NCBI RefSeq assembly: GCF_023283845.1
Contig: NZ_JAKILC010000011.1
Span: 85,775 to 149,774, forward strand
Origin: Shewanella marinintestina
Lineage (GTDB): Bacteria > Pseudomonadota > Gammaproteobacteria > Enterobacterales > Shewanellaceae
DNA: 64,000 bases
Reading direction: 5' to 3'
Shown: positions 1 through 8,765 of the stretch, piece after piece
How positions within the stretch are numbered: the first letter of the stretch is position 1
Layout of the letters: each line of letters begins with the position of its first letter
Translations under genes and position numbers: made by a program
The notes under the pieces: generated by a model
What the model was told of the DNA's origin: nothing
Database searches by the model: none
What the model saw: the letters and a program-made list of their open reading frames with translations, nothing else

Positions 1-2
1 AC

Positions 3-686
3 GAAGCGGAGAAGAGCGAAAAGGCGCGCGCTCGTGTAGAGAACTTAGAAGAGTTAGTGACCGCTGCACGTAGCTTTGTGATGCCAGAAGAAATTGAGGA
101 TATGGGCGAGCTGAATGCTTTCTTGTCTCATGCAGCATTAGAAGCCGGCGAAGGTCAGGCGGATGAGTTTACCGATGCGGTACAGCTAATGACACTGCAC
201 TCGGCAAAGGGCCTTGAGTTCCCAATGGTATTTATGGCTGGTGTCGAAGAAGGGTTATTCCCAAGCCAAATGGCCATAGATGAAGGTGATCGCCTCGATG
301 AAGAGCGTCGCCTTTGTTATGTGGGTATGACTCGAGCGATGCAAAAGCTGTATATCACTTATGCTGAATCGCGTCGTATCTATGGCCGTGAAAGCTTTGC
401 TAGACCATCGCGTTTTGTTAAAGAGATCCCAGAGCAGTATGTGCAAGAGATCCGTATGCGTACTCAGGTTTCTGCGCCTGCAGTGAGTAGTCGCTTTAGC
501 AAACAAGATGATGCTTTTAATGATTCAGGCTTTAAGATTGGCCAACGTGTGATGCATCCTAAGTTTGGTGAAGGTACTGTGACTAATTACGAAGGCAGCG
601 GTGCACAGGCACGTATTCAGGTTAACTTTTTCGATGTCGGTAGTAAGTGGTTAGTGATCGCTTACGCTCGCTTAGAAAAAGTGTAA
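3..686 (+). CDS. uvrD: DNA helicase II UvrD, C-terminal part (5' truncated by window edge)
   Basis: ATP-dependent 3'-5' DNA helicase of nucleotide excision and mismatch repair, cytoplasmic. The frame is open from the first bases of the window, upstream of a GTG at 57, so this is the last ~228 residues of a ~720-residue protein. SF1 motif V (LMTLHSAKGLEFPMVF, then GVEEGLFP) and motif VI (DEERRLCYVGMTRA) are intact. They are followed by the UvrD-type C-terminal tail ending in a small beta-rich, Tudor-like domain (GQRVMHPKFGEGTV...). A good intrinsic terminator follows at 746-777. Rep and PcrA are the alternatives, but the tail composition fits gammaproteobacterial UvrD. Confidence 0.93.
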   Translation, partial: EAEKSEKARARVENLEELVTAARSFVMPEEIEDMGELNAFLSHAALEAGEGQADEFTDAVQLMTLHSAKGLEFPMVFMAGVEEGLFPSQMAIDEGDRLDEERRLCYVGMTRAMQKLYITYAESRRIYGRESFARPSRFVKEIPEQYVQEIRMRTQVSAPAVSSRFSKQDDAFNDSGFKIGQRVMHPKFGEGTVTNYEGSGAQARIQVNFFDVGSKWLVIAYARLEKV

Positions 687-745
687 CTTGGCTAAGCAGA
701 TATAGATAACCGCTTGGGTATTATCTGATTAACCCCCTTCAATTT

Positions 746-777
746 AAGGCTGAGCACTATGCTCGGCCTTATTTTTT
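746..777 (+). terminator. Intrinsic terminator of uvrD
   Basis: An 11-bp stem (AAGGCTGAGCA / TGCTCGGCCTT, one G-U pair) with a 3-nt loop is followed by ATTTTTT. Confidence 0.85.
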
Positions 778-893
778 AGCACATAAAGCAAGCAGTAATT
801 TTATTTATCTCAATACTGGTTGAATACTGTTACAGCTCAGTCATAATGCGGTTACAAAACTAAAGGCCGAAGACGTTGTAGGAGAGCCTAATC

Positions 894-1760
894 ATGAATT
901 TAAGGGATAAACTAGACGTTTATATGCGACTTGCGCGTATGGACCGTCCCATTGGTACCTTGTTATTAATGTGGCCATGTTTGATGGCGCTAACTTTTGC
1001 CGCTGGTGGCTTGCCTGATCTTAAAGTGTTTATTATTTTTGTTATCGGCGTATTTGCGATGCGAGCTTGCGGCTGCATTATTAACGACTATGCAGATAGA
1101 GATCTTGACGCCCACGTAGAGCGCACTAAAGCCCGGCCGCTAGCTAGCGGTGAGATCTCCAGTAAAGAAGCCTTATTACTGTTTTTAGTTGTCGCCTTGT
1201 TTTCATTTGGCCTAGTGCTGATGCTGAACCCGCTAGTGGTACAGTTGTCGGTTGTTGGTATTATTCTTACTATTATTTACCCTTTCACCAAACGCTATAC
1301 CAATATGCCGCAGATGTTTTTAGGCACAGTATGGAGTTGGTCAATCCCTATGGCTTATGCGGCGCAAACTGGTACTGTTCCGGTTGAGGCTTGGTGGCTA
1401 TTTGCGGCTAACTGGTGTTGGACGGTGGCGTACGACACCATGTACGCCATGGTTGATAGAGACGATGATTTAAAGGTGGGGATTAAGTCTACTGCGATTC
1501 TATTTGGCCGATATGACAGACATATCATCGGCGCATTTCAGCTAGCTGCGTTAGGCTGCTTAATTGCAGCGGGTCTAGTGGCGGGCAGAGGTGAAATTTA
1601 TGGTTTAGGTATTTTGGCCTTTATCGGTTTCGCTTTGTACCAACAAAAACTCATTTTTTCTAGAGAGAGAGCGGCCTGTTTTAAGGCCTTTCTCAATAAT
1701 AATTGGGCCGGCTTTGTTTTATTTAGCGCGCTAACTTTAGATTACTTGCTCTTAGGCTAA
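894..1760 (+). CDS. ubiA: 4-hydroxybenzoate octaprenyltransferase UbiA
   Basis: Integral inner-membrane prenyltransferase that attaches the polyprenyl chain to 4-hydroxybenzoate in ubiquinone synthesis. The 288-residue length is normal for the family. The first Asp-rich motif is [16 protein letters not shown] (about residues 64-79) and the second is [13 protein letters not shown] (about 188-200); these bind Mg and prenyl diphosphate. About eight hydrophobic segments are present. The start ATG has a good ribosome binding site (GTAGGAGAG). It is monocistronic here, between terminators at 746 and 1846. No ubiC is adjacent within the window. Confidence 0.95.
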   Translation: MNLRDKLDVYMRLARMDRPIGTLLLMWPCLMALTFAAGGLPDLKVFIIFVIGVFAMRACGCIINDYADRDLDAHVERTKARPLASGEISSKEALLLFLVVALFSFGLVLMLNPLVVQLSVVGIILTIIYPFTKRYTNMPQMFLGTVWSWSIPMAYAAQTGTVPVEAWWLFAANWCWTVAYDTMYAMVDRDDDLKVGIKSTAILFGRYDRHIIGAFQLAALGCLIAAGLVAGRGEIYGLGILAFIGFALYQQKLIFSRERAACFKAFLNNNWAGFVLFSALTLDYLLLG

Positions 1761-1845
1761 CTTTAAATAATTAGCAGTGAAGTTTGGTTATAAAATACTG
1801 AGCCCATTAATTAATTATTTGAAATAATGCTCAAAAAATAAATAT

Positions 1846-1874
1846 AAAACGCCTTCATTGAGAGGCGTTTTTTT
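1846..1874 (+). terminator. Intrinsic terminator of ubiA
   Basis: Stem AAAACGCCT / AGGCGTTTT closes a short loop and runs into a T tract. Confidence 0.85.
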
Positions 1875-2118
1875 ATGCCTGCTGCAGTACTTTCGCCTCA
1901 CATTGTCTGGCGCTCACTCCCGCTTTTATATTCCTGACTATACTTAGTACGACTTAACTTTTTTGCTAACCGTTATTGATATGAAGGATCATGGAAATGA
2001 CATCTTGGTTAGTTAGTTTATTAAGTATAAGTACCGAAAGGCTGAAGCAAACGCGTCGATTATTGGTCGATAGAGCTTCTATAAGCAACAAATGGATTTG
2101 GTCGCTGCGGAGGGATTT

Positions 2119-2643
2119 ATGTCATCATGGAATACGGCTTTTGAAGCCGGACAATGGGCAGATTATGAGTTAGCTTTATTGCTAATGACCACTGCCATCT
2201 TACTTATTTGGTTACTAATTTGTCGCTTTAAGCCCCAGGGTTTTATTCGTTGTAGTGTTGCGGTTATCTGCTGCGTGGTGCTAAGTGGTTTGTGTTTAAC
2301 GAGTCGGGTCGATGCATTGCAATTAAGCTCCATATTGAGCAGGGGGCAGAATATTGAAGTGCTAGACGGTCACTACCGCTATGGCGAGTATCACTTTCCT
2401 CATAACTCGGCGCACGGCGTAGATTTTCGTGAAATACACATAGGTAAGCGGATGTTAAAGCTCTACCACAGTGGTTATTTGCAGCATAGCCGATGTTATC
2501 GCGATTTTTATAACAGCAACCACTTTGGTGACAATGTTCAATTGCGTTTATACATACATTGGTATGAACACGAATTCGTGCATAGGAGTAACAAGGTCGT
2601 GATTAAAACTCCCTGTATATTAAAAATTGAGCAGGCAGTTTAA
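2119..2643 (+). CDS. Orphan membrane protein with soluble C-terminal half
   Basis: No family recognised. The ATG at 2119 is preferred over the in-frame ATG at 2092 because it is preceded by GGAGGGATTT. The resulting ~174-residue protein has two hydrophobic segments near the N-terminus (about residues 19-36 and 46-65). A hydrophilic domain of ~105 residues rich in His and Tyr follows (GHYRYGEYHFPH, HIGKRMLKLYHSGY, LYIHWYEHEF), probably extracytoplasmic. A different-frame ORF starting at 1991 overlaps its 5' end and is judged spurious. The next gene is convergent. Confidence 0.6.
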   Translation: MSSWNTAFEAGQWADYELALLLMTTAILLIWLLICRFKPQGFIRCSVAVICCVVLSGLCLTSRVDALQLSSILSRGQNIEVLDGHYRYGEYHFPHNSAHGVDFREIHIGKRMLKLYHSGYLQHSRCYRDFYNSNHFGDNVQLRLYIHWYEHEFVHRSNKVVIKTPCILKIEQAV

Positions 2644-2683
2644 GCCGTCAGCTGAGTGCCATTTAAGATTAAATAATCCAGAT

Positions 2684-3700
2684 TTAAAACTTTTCCATCG
2701 TAGAGCGTGCTTGTTCGGTACGCTTGCTGTTTTGTTTACTATGACTATTCAGACTAATCGTTTTTGGCTGGCTCTTGCCTCTTTGCGTGTTGAATAGCCA
2801 GTCCATGCCATGAATTGCTGTAGTGGCAAATGCTGTGGCATGATGAGCTTCATTAATCAGCAAAATCTTACTGTTCAAAGTGCCTGTTTGAGCCTGAGTT
2901 AAGCTGCTCAGCAACGAAGAAAACCGCTGCGCATCCCCAACCATATCAAACTCAGAACTGCCGCCTCTGCCGTTGTGCTCTAGTGCGCCAATACCTACAA
3001 ATACATTGGCATTTAGTTTTGCTAGCTGCTGCTTATTATTTTCAAACTGTTCGAGCAACACCTGTTGCTGCCACCAAAAAGAGGGGCTTCCAAGCAGGTA
3101 ATTGGTAAATAATGCCGGTTGCTTTAATAAAACATAGGCACCAAAAAGTCCGCCTAACGAGTTGCCTACATAGGTACGTTGAGAGGGATCAGTTCGGTAG
3201 TTTTGCTCAATATAAGGGATAACTTTATTTTGTAGAAAACCGAGATGTCTGTCGGCACCACCGGTTACTTTATGCCAACGTTTGTCTACTGTCGGTGTGT
3301 AATCTCTCACACGGCTGCTGTCACCTTGCATACCTAATTCCCAAGATATCCCGACGATAATGGTGGGGGCCATCTGTTTTGAGTTCATTGGGAAACGCGT
3401 CACTCCTGACATTATCTGAAAGGTATACATCGCATCCGTAAGATACACTACTGGGTAATCAGTCTCGCGATTAGCAGAAGATTTATAGCCTTTAGGAAGT
3501 TTGATATACAGCTTATAGGTGCGCTCATTATCCTTGATTTTTACGGTATGACTACGAGGGATATGGAACGGACTATTGTGCTGCACAGTCGCTTCGATAA
3601 TGTGTTTATTTGCCATGCTTTTGGTAGGAAAAACGCTTGCCAATAAGATGGTGCAAAGCATGATTTTTAGTAAAGAGGCACAGTAATTAAGAGATGTCAT
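2684..3700 (-). CDS. Secreted alpha/beta-hydrolase, esterase D / Fes-IroE-like family
   Basis: Predicted exported serine esterase of the PF00756 type, which includes siderophore esterases and esterase D-like enzymes. The N-terminus (LLKIMLCTILLASVF...MANK) is a signal peptide. The nucleophile elbow is GNSLGG at about residue 180, in the context YVGNSLGGLFGAYVL. The likely catalytic His lies in NEAHHATAF near residue 285. The 338-residue length fits the family. No siderophore genes are adjacent, so the substrate cannot be assigned. It is convergent with the membrane orphan at 2119 and divergent from the gene at 3918. Confidence 0.8.
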   Translation of the reverse strand: MTSLNYCASLLKIMLCTILLASVFPTKSMANKHIIEATVQHNSPFHIPRSHTVKIKDNERTYKLYIKLPKGYKSSANRETDYPVVYLTDAMYTFQIMSGVTRFPMNSKQMAPTIIVGISWELGMQGDSSRVRDYTPTVDKRWHKVTGGADRHLGFLQNKVIPYIEQNYRTDPSQRTYVGNSLGGLFGAYVLLKQPALFTNYLLGSPSFWWQQQVLLEQFENNKQQLAKLNANVFVGIGALEHNGRGGSSEFDMVGDAQRFSSLLSSLTQAQTGTLNSKILLINEAHHATAFATTAIHGMDWLFNTQRGKSQPKTISLNSHSKQNSKRTEQARSTMEKF

Positions 3701-3917
3701 AGTCGGCTCTACTTATCCATAAATTATGGAGATATTTTAACCTTAGCTAGGGAGTGATTCCCATATATTTAGTTGCAAAAGCAATCATGTTTTGAATTAA
3801 AGTTAGTTGGTTGATTGCACCACTAAGGGCTAAATTTTAGCCTTAGGGCTTGTTTTGTTCCTGTAAGGTCACTATATCTGTTGTTACATAAGCTTAACAA
3901 GTCTCAAGGATTAGAGA

Positions 3918-4994
3918 ATGCGCCGGAGTGTTAAATATCGATTATTGTTTCTACTCAGTGCCATAGTCATTTATTGCATAGGTTTTCAATGGTTACCTGA
4001 ATCAATGCAAGGAGCCAATGCACTAGGGTTAACCATAGCGATAGCCGCTAGTTACTTTGTGCTGCTGCCAGCTATGTACGCATATTGCATCATTTATGTG
4101 GGTCAGCAGCACTGGTGGAAGATGCTAGTGGTGTTTAGTTTGAGCAGCTTAATGGCTCGCTTTAGCTTTCCGGCTGAACTCGCCAGTTATTTTGAGTTTA
4201 TTGCCTGGCTGCGTTATCCGATTATCGCAGTGCTATTACTGTTGCAAGTGACCTTGGTATATCGGGTGATAAAGTCCCTATGGCAGGGGCGTAAGTTACC
4301 TGGCGATCCACGACTGCATATTCATGATGCGGTGCAAGGCAAAGTCCTATCGGAAAAAGCGTTGCAAGCCCATGGTGTGGCAATGACGTTGGCAATGGAG
4401 GTGGTGAACTGGTTTTATGCGCTCAACCACTTAACTCGACAGCACCCGCAATCATTATGCAAGTTACAGCTTTTATCGGCATCACCTTGGCATTACTTGT
4501 TGGCTAACATAGTGATTATATCTTCGGCCGTATTTAGTTATTGGCTGTTGGCATCGTGGAGCATGATTGCCGCTATTTTAGTCTCAAGCTTTATTGGTTA
4601 CTGCTTAGTGATGGCGCGGGCTAACTACCGATTAGCGCGCTATTACAGTGTATATATACATCAACAATACTTAGTGGTTAACGCCGGAGTCTGGGGCTTT
4701 ACCATGTTGCCATTGAGCGATATTGAAGAGGTCAATGTTGGGAATTATGGGCGAAATAAGGCTGTGACTAATAAGCACTCCAAAGAGCAGATTAACAATA
4801 TCCACAAAACTGAAAGTAATAATGAGCAACTGCATTTAGGGCGAGGCGAGAGTAATGTGCAGATAAAGCTTAAATCATTGCAGCGCTATTATGGTGCCAT
4901 GAGTATGTTGCCAGAGGATATTGAGCAGCTGTACTTACATGTTGATAAGCCAGAGGCTATATCACAGTTAATTAGCGTGAAAGAAGCTGCCTAG
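3918..4994 (+). CDS. Multi-pass membrane protein of unknown function
   Basis: Not recognised. The ATG follows an AAGGA ribosome binding site. The 358 residues include about six hydrophobic segments: four in the first ~120 residues and two at about 190-235. A basic/polar region (about 275-315, Asn/Lys/Glu-rich) and a C-terminal part rich in charged residues follow. The block RLARYYSVYIHQQYLVVNAG...LPLSDIEEV after the last membrane segment resembles the PH-like domain seen after membrane pairs in bPH-type proteins, but this is only a visual impression. Monocistronic. Confidence 0.6.
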   Translation: MRRSVKYRLLFLLSAIVIYCIGFQWLPESMQGANALGLTIAIAASYFVLLPAMYAYCIIYVGQQHWWKMLVVFSLSSLMARFSFPAELASYFEFIAWLRYPIIAVLLLLQVTLVYRVIKSLWQGRKLPGDPRLHIHDAVQGKVLSEKALQAHGVAMTLAMEVVNWFYALNHLTRQHPQSLCKLQLLSASPWHYLLANIVIISSAVFSYWLLASWSMIAAILVSSFIGYCLVMARANYRLARYYSVYIHQQYLVVNAGVWGFTMLPLSDIEEVNVGNYGRNKAVTNKHSKEQINNIHKTESNNEQLHLGRGESNVQIKLKSLQRYYGAMSMLPEDIEQLYLHVDKPEAISQLISVKEAA

Positions 4995-5005
4995 TAATAA
5001 TTAAG

Positions 5006-5046
5006 TTAAACCAATACAGCAGAGGTGACTTGTTGTATTGGTTTAA
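5006..5046. terminator. Bidirectional hairpin between convergent genes
   Basis: A perfect 13-bp inverted repeat (TTAAACCAATACA / TGTATTGGTTTAA) with a 15-nt loop lies between the stops of the convergent genes at 4994 and 5064. It is A/T-flanked on both sides, so it can terminate transcription from either direction. Confidence 0.75.
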
Positions 5047-5063
5047 TCTCAGCGGATATAGGC

Positions 5064-5642
5064 TTAAGCTTTTACCAACTTTTCTAAATCAGCTGGGCGG
5101 TAATAAACAGACTTTAATACCTTACCTTGACGAACAACCTTACCCGCCATTTCAACATCTTTAGCACATTTCGCAATAATGAACTCGCCCTTAGTACTAC
5201 CGACAATTTCAACGCCTTGTTTAGCGTAGAATTCGATAGTTTCCTTAAGCTCCTGCTCGTTGCGGCATACCTTGCTCATGTTGCTTGAATGTACTTCATC
5301 CCAACAGGTAACAAAGTCGATTTCACGGTTTTTGGCTACATGTAACAATAAATCGATAACGTAGCTAATCTCAAGATGGTCATTAACTTGAGTAGCACCT
5401 AAATGCACTAGGCGGCCCATTAAAACATAAACAGAATCAACAATAGCGTCAGCTTGTTCTACACGGCTGTCAGCTTCTGCAAGTTCGGTTAGCTCTTCAA
5501 TGGCTAACGAAGTATGCAGCGTATCGGCTTTATCATCCAAAGTGCGGATATCTTCAATCGGCAAATCAAAAGTTGCGCGGAACTCTCGAATGTCGCGATA
5601 TAAATGATCGTATAGTGGTTGATCCAAAGCGGATAGTTTCAT
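5064..5642 (-). CDS. MazG / PRA-PH-like nucleoside triphosphate pyrophosphohydrolase family protein
   Basis: All-alpha NTP pyrophosphatase fold (PF01503-like). The metal-binding pattern is visible as IEELTELAEAD followed by EQADAIVDSVYVL (about residues 47-73), the ExxE...ExxD arrangement of this superfamily. A second half of about 100 residues contains HSSNMSKVC and ends RPADLEKLV. At 192 residues it is longer than HisE. It is not in a his operon, so a role in hydrolysing non-canonical or surplus nucleotides is inferred, with the substrate unknown. Confidence 0.75.
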   Translation of the reverse strand: MKLSALDQPLYDHLYRDIREFRATFDLPIEDIRTLDDKADTLHTSLAIEELTELAEADSRVEQADAIVDSVYVLMGRLVHLGATQVNDHLEISYVIDLLLHVAKNREIDFVTCWDEVHSSNMSKVCRNEQELKETIEFYAKQGVEIVGSTKGEFIIAKCAKDVEMAGKVVRQGKVLKSVYYRPADLEKLVKA

Positions 5643-5802
5643 GGTTAATAGGCCTTTACAGCTAAATAGGTTTAAGAGTCGACATACTAAAGAAACCGAC
5701 CGCTAAATAAAAGCTTCACGCTAAAATGGTGATAACAAATAACCTAATACTCTGCGGTGTTAAGCAAGTAATATCTGGGCAGACTATTGAATTATGTTTA
5801 CT

Positions 5803-6024
5803 TTATATAGATAAGTGGGCGGTAACTTCTGCCTCTAACTGTTTAATCATTTTTTGGCTATTAGGGTGATAAATATCAAGCTCCACCCAACCATCACTAC
5901 CCATGATCTCAAGCTGGGACACTGTTATACGGTGTTGGTTAGTTTGTTCATTAAGGCTGCTAGTACCTTTAAGCTTTACTATGCCAAGGCTAGTGTTTAA
6001 TCGGCTAATGCTAAAGTCATTCAT
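5803..6024 (-). CDS. Small hypothetical protein
   Basis: A 73-residue soluble protein, not recognised. It is kept as real because a clear ribosome binding site (GGGAGATGCA) precedes the ATG, and the composition is ordinary: amphipathic beta-like N-terminal half and helical C-terminus (KMIKQLEAEVTAHL). It has no overlapping gene on the other strand. It sits 160 bp upstream of, and on the same strand as, the pyrophosphohydrolase. Confidence 0.55.
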   Translation of the reverse strand: MNDFSISRLNTSLGIVKLKGTSSLNEQTNQHRITVSQLEIMGSDGWVELDIYHPNSQKMIKQLEAEVTAHLSI

Positions 6025-6430
6025 TGCATCTCCCTAATCTCCGCTATGGTGTGGCGGTTGATTCAATATTAAAGCCATACCAACTATCCTAGCTAAATTA
6101 TGCCTTTGTCGAACAACTTGCAATTAGATTTGATTTGTTGCTTTTTTGTGCCGACCCCCTCGTGTCGATGAAATTTTATCATCGGATTTTGGCTATCGGT
6201 TTAATCTACATTTACTGCATATTCACCCATTTTATTAGGTGATTATTGAATGACTAATCGGTTGTGGTTTGTTCGGGTGAATGCTTTCTTATGCTTAGGC
6301 ATGAGCTCGGCTAGACGTTGTTGTTAATTTTATGTAAGGATGTCGCTCCAGCCTAGCGCGGTAAAGCCTGTTCCTAGCTTTTGATTACCGACGAAAGAAT
6401 AGGTAATAAGAAAAAATAAAAGGACCTAGC
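6025..6430. other. Gene-free leader upstream of nhaC
   Basis: This ~400-bp region holds the divergent promoters of the small gene at 5803 and of nhaC. I looked for a lysine-type or other familiar riboswitch before the NhaC-family gene and saw no recognisable consensus. A good ribosome binding site (AAAAGGACC) lies just before nhaC. Confidence 0.5.
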
Positions 6431-7957
6431 ATGAGCGAAAATAACCACTCCGAACAGTCAGAGCCGATAGCATTTGAACCATTAGAAGATGACAAGCACA
6501 CTCCGGCGTCTTTACTCGATGCACTTACTCCTATTATTGCGTTAGTACTAATGCTAACTACGGCTGTTTATCTGTTTTCTTCTGACAGCTCCTATGGTGC
6601 TAACCAGATTGCGCTGATCATGGCGGGCTGCATTGCATTAATCATTGGATGGAAAAATGGTTACAGCTGGGCCGAGATGGAGCAGGGGATTGTACGTAGT
6701 ATTGGCTTTGCCACTGGCGCACTATTGATTCTATTTACCGTTGGTTCGTTAATTGGCACTTGGGTGTTATCCGGAACAGTGCCGACGATGATCTATTACG
6801 GCATGCTAGTGCTTAATCCTGAGTATTTTTATGCCGCTTGTTGTTTATTGTGTGCGGTCGTTGCCATCAGTATTGGTAGTTCATGGACTGTGGCGGGGAC
6901 TTTAGGTATCGCGCTGGTCGGTGTGGCATCAGCTATGGGATTAAATGTTGAAATTACCGCAGGTGCGATTATAAGTGGCGCTTATTTTGGCGACAAGATG
7001 TCACCTATGTCAGACACAACTAACTTAGCACCTGCAGTGGCAGGAACGGACATTTTTAGCCATATAAGGCACATGGTTTGGACAACCGCTCCGAGCATTA
7101 TCATCGCCATGATAGGCTTTTTAATTTTGGGATTTAATAGCCAAGTTACCGTCGATAATAATAATTTTGAAACCACACTGTCTTTAATCGATACCCAGTT
7201 CAATCCAGGTGTTCACCTGTTACTGCCACTGCTAGTTGTGCTGGTTTTAGCTTATAAAAAAATGCCAGCCTTTCCGACTGTGATTATAGGAACGATAGCT
7301 GGCGCGGTATGTGCTGCATTGTTCCAGTTTGATAACGTGGTTAAGTTTGCTAATGACGACAGCTTAATGCCAATCGTTGCACTGGTTAAAGGCATTTGGG
7401 TCGCCATGTTTAATGGTTACACGGCAACGACTGGTGATGAGGTATTAGATAATCTACTGAGCCGTGGCGGTATGAGCAGTATGATGAATACGGTATGGTT
7501 GATTCTGTGTGCCATGACTTTTGGTGGCATCATGGAGGTCACTGGTCTGCTAAAGCGTATACTGCAAAGCATTTTAGGCCTAGTGAAATCCAGCGGCAGT
7601 TTAATTTTAACTACACTGGCAAGCGGTATTGGCGCTAATTTGATTACCGCTGATCAGTTTATCGCCATTGTACTACCTGGGCGCATGCTCAAAGTTGAGT
7701 ATGCAAAACGCGGCCTTGCACCAGTTAATTTAAGCCGAGCGTTGGAAGACTCTGCCACCATTACCAGTCCACTTATTCCTTGGAATACTTGTGGTGCCTA
7801 TATGGCCAGTACCTTAGGTGTCGCTACAATCGCTTACCTACCTTATGCTTTCTTTAATTTAGTGTGTCCGCTAATTAGTGCAGCTTACGCAAAATATGAC
7901 TTTAAAATCGAGCGTATAGAGCCAGTTGAAGACAAGCCTGCCGCGGCGATAGGTTAG
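6431..7957 (+). CDS. nhaC: Na+/H+ antiporter NhaC family
   Basis: Secondary transporter in the inner membrane that exchanges Na+ (or an organic cation) for protons. The family signature is clear at about residues 185-205: GAIISGAYFGDKMSPMSDTTNLA. The 508-residue length and 11-12 hydrophobic segments fit. Some NhaC-family members transport amino acids or organic acids coupled to Na+, so the substrate is not certain. Monocistronic, with an AAGGAC ribosome binding site. Confidence 0.87.
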   Translation: MSENNHSEQSEPIAFEPLEDDKHTPASLLDALTPIIALVLMLTTAVYLFSSDSSYGANQIALIMAGCIALIIGWKNGYSWAEMEQGIVRSIGFATGALLILFTVGSLIGTWVLSGTVPTMIYYGMLVLNPEYFYAACCLLCAVVAISIGSSWTVAGTLGIALVGVASAMGLNVEITAGAIISGAYFGDKMSPMSDTTNLAPAVAGTDIFSHIRHMVWTTAPSIIIAMIGFLILGFNSQVTVDNNNFETTLSLIDTQFNPGVHLLLPLLVVLVLAYKKMPAFPTVIIGTIAGAVCAALFQFDNVVKFANDDSLMPIVALVKGIWVAMFNGYTATTGDEVLDNLLSRGGMSSMMNTVWLILCAMTFGGIMEVTGLLKRILQSILGLVKSSGSLILTTLASGIGANLITADQFIAIVLPGRMLKVEYAKRGLAPVNLSRALEDSATITSPLIPWNTCGAYMASTLGVATIAYLPYAFFNLVCPLISAAYAKYDFKIERIEPVEDKPAAAIG

Positions 7958-7970
7958 TAAGCGTTAGGCA

Positions 7971-8004
7971 AAAAAAAGCCTTGTCGGTCAGGGAAGGACA
8001 AGGC
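7971..8004 (-). terminator. Terminator of the CcmFHG-like operon
   Basis: GCCTTGTC / GACAAGGC (8 bp) is followed on the minus strand by seven T residues. It lies between the convergent nhaC gene and the minus-strand maturation operon. Confidence 0.75.
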
Positions 8005-8027
8005 GTTTGGCATAGTTATTAATTTTG

Positions 8028-8153
8028 TTATCGATTAGCAATAAACAGCGTAATCAATAGCGTTACCAATAAGCCAAATATCACCATGGAGAAGGTGAAA
8101 GTTTTAACCCACCGAAATGGGTGTTTAGCGAGGAAAGCAAGATTAAAATTATC
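8028..8153 (-). pseudogene. Possible remnant or tiny membrane peptide ORF downstream of the CcmG-like gene
   Basis: An open stretch of 41 codons without a start at its 5' edge encodes a protein-like sequence (LAKHPFRWVKTF, then a hydrophobic segment MVIFGLLVTLLITLFIANR, stop at 8028-8030). The only ATG is at 8087, giving 19 residues. A stop codon and the repeat-like CTAGGTTCTAGGTTCTAAG lie directly upstream. This could be the 3' end of a gene that lost its start, or a very small membrane peptide. No homologue recognised. Confidence 0.3.
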
Positions 8154-8180
8154 TTAGAACCTAGAACCTAGGGCTTAGGT

Positions 8181-8765
8181 TTAGCGCTTGGCGTACTTTG
8201 CCGTTAGCTTTTCAAGGTACGGCTGCACTTCTTTGTCACCCCAATCGAGGTAACCACGTAAGAAGCCTACAAGGTTGCCTGAACCGTCAAATACATAAGT
8301 GGCTGGCACTACATCAGCTGGCATAATTTGGTCGATGGTTTTCTTTGGGTCTAACCAAGTTTGGTAATGCCCTAGATCATGACGATCTAAGAAGGCCTGC
8401 ACCTTATCACTCTCTTCATCAATTGAGATTGGCACAACAACCAAGTCATTATTTTTATTTACTTGGCGGATGTTCTCCATCTGTGGGATCTCTTTGATAC
8501 ATGGCGCGCACCAAGTTGCCCAAAGGTTTACGAGTACCAGCTTGCCCTTGTATTGCTTTAGGCTAATTTGTTCCCCTTTAGTATCGGTGAACATCACTTC
8601 AGGTACTGAGCGAGCTGACTGCATCTCAATAAATCGTGACATAATCAGCGGCTTTTCAATGGCTTTACCTGTGTGATAAACCTTAGTCGATGCAACTTGA
8701 GCTTGGACTGGCATAAGTAGAGATGAGAGCACCAATAAGCCGCTCAGTAAGTGTGTTTTATTCAT
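8181..8765 (-). CDS. CcmG/TlpA-like periplasmic thioredoxin of the sulfite reductase maturation operon
   Basis: Thiol-disulfide oxidoreductase that probably keeps the haem-binding cysteines of SirA, or the CcmH-like partner, reduced. It has a signal peptide (HLLSGLLVLSSLLMPVQAQ) and a thioredoxin fold with active site WCAPC (LVNLWATWCAPCIKEIP, about residues 83-87). The cis-Pro region is VPATYVFD. At 194 residues it is slightly longer than CcmG. It is the last gene of a three-gene minus-strand operon and overlaps the CcmH-like gene by 8 bp. It corresponds to one of sirF/sirG of S. oneidensis; I am not sure which letter applies. Confidence 0.85.
   Translation of the reverse strand: MNKTHLLSGLLVLSSLLMPVQAQVASTKVYHTGKAIEKPLIMSRFIEMQSARSVPEVMFTDTKGEQISLKQYKGKLVLVNLWATWCAPCIKEIPQMENIRQVNKNNDLVVVPISIDEESDKVQAFLDRHDLGHYQTWLDPKKTIDQIMPADVVPATYVFDGSGNLVGFLRGYLDWGDKEVQPYLEKLTAKYAKR

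Noticed and set aside
1991..2173. 60-codon plus-strand ORF with a possible ribosome site
   Set aside because: Overlaps the better-supported gene starting at 2119 in another frame; the product is not protein-like.
6025..6430. Lysine riboswitch before the NhaC-family gene
   Set aside because: No L-box consensus pattern found in the leader.
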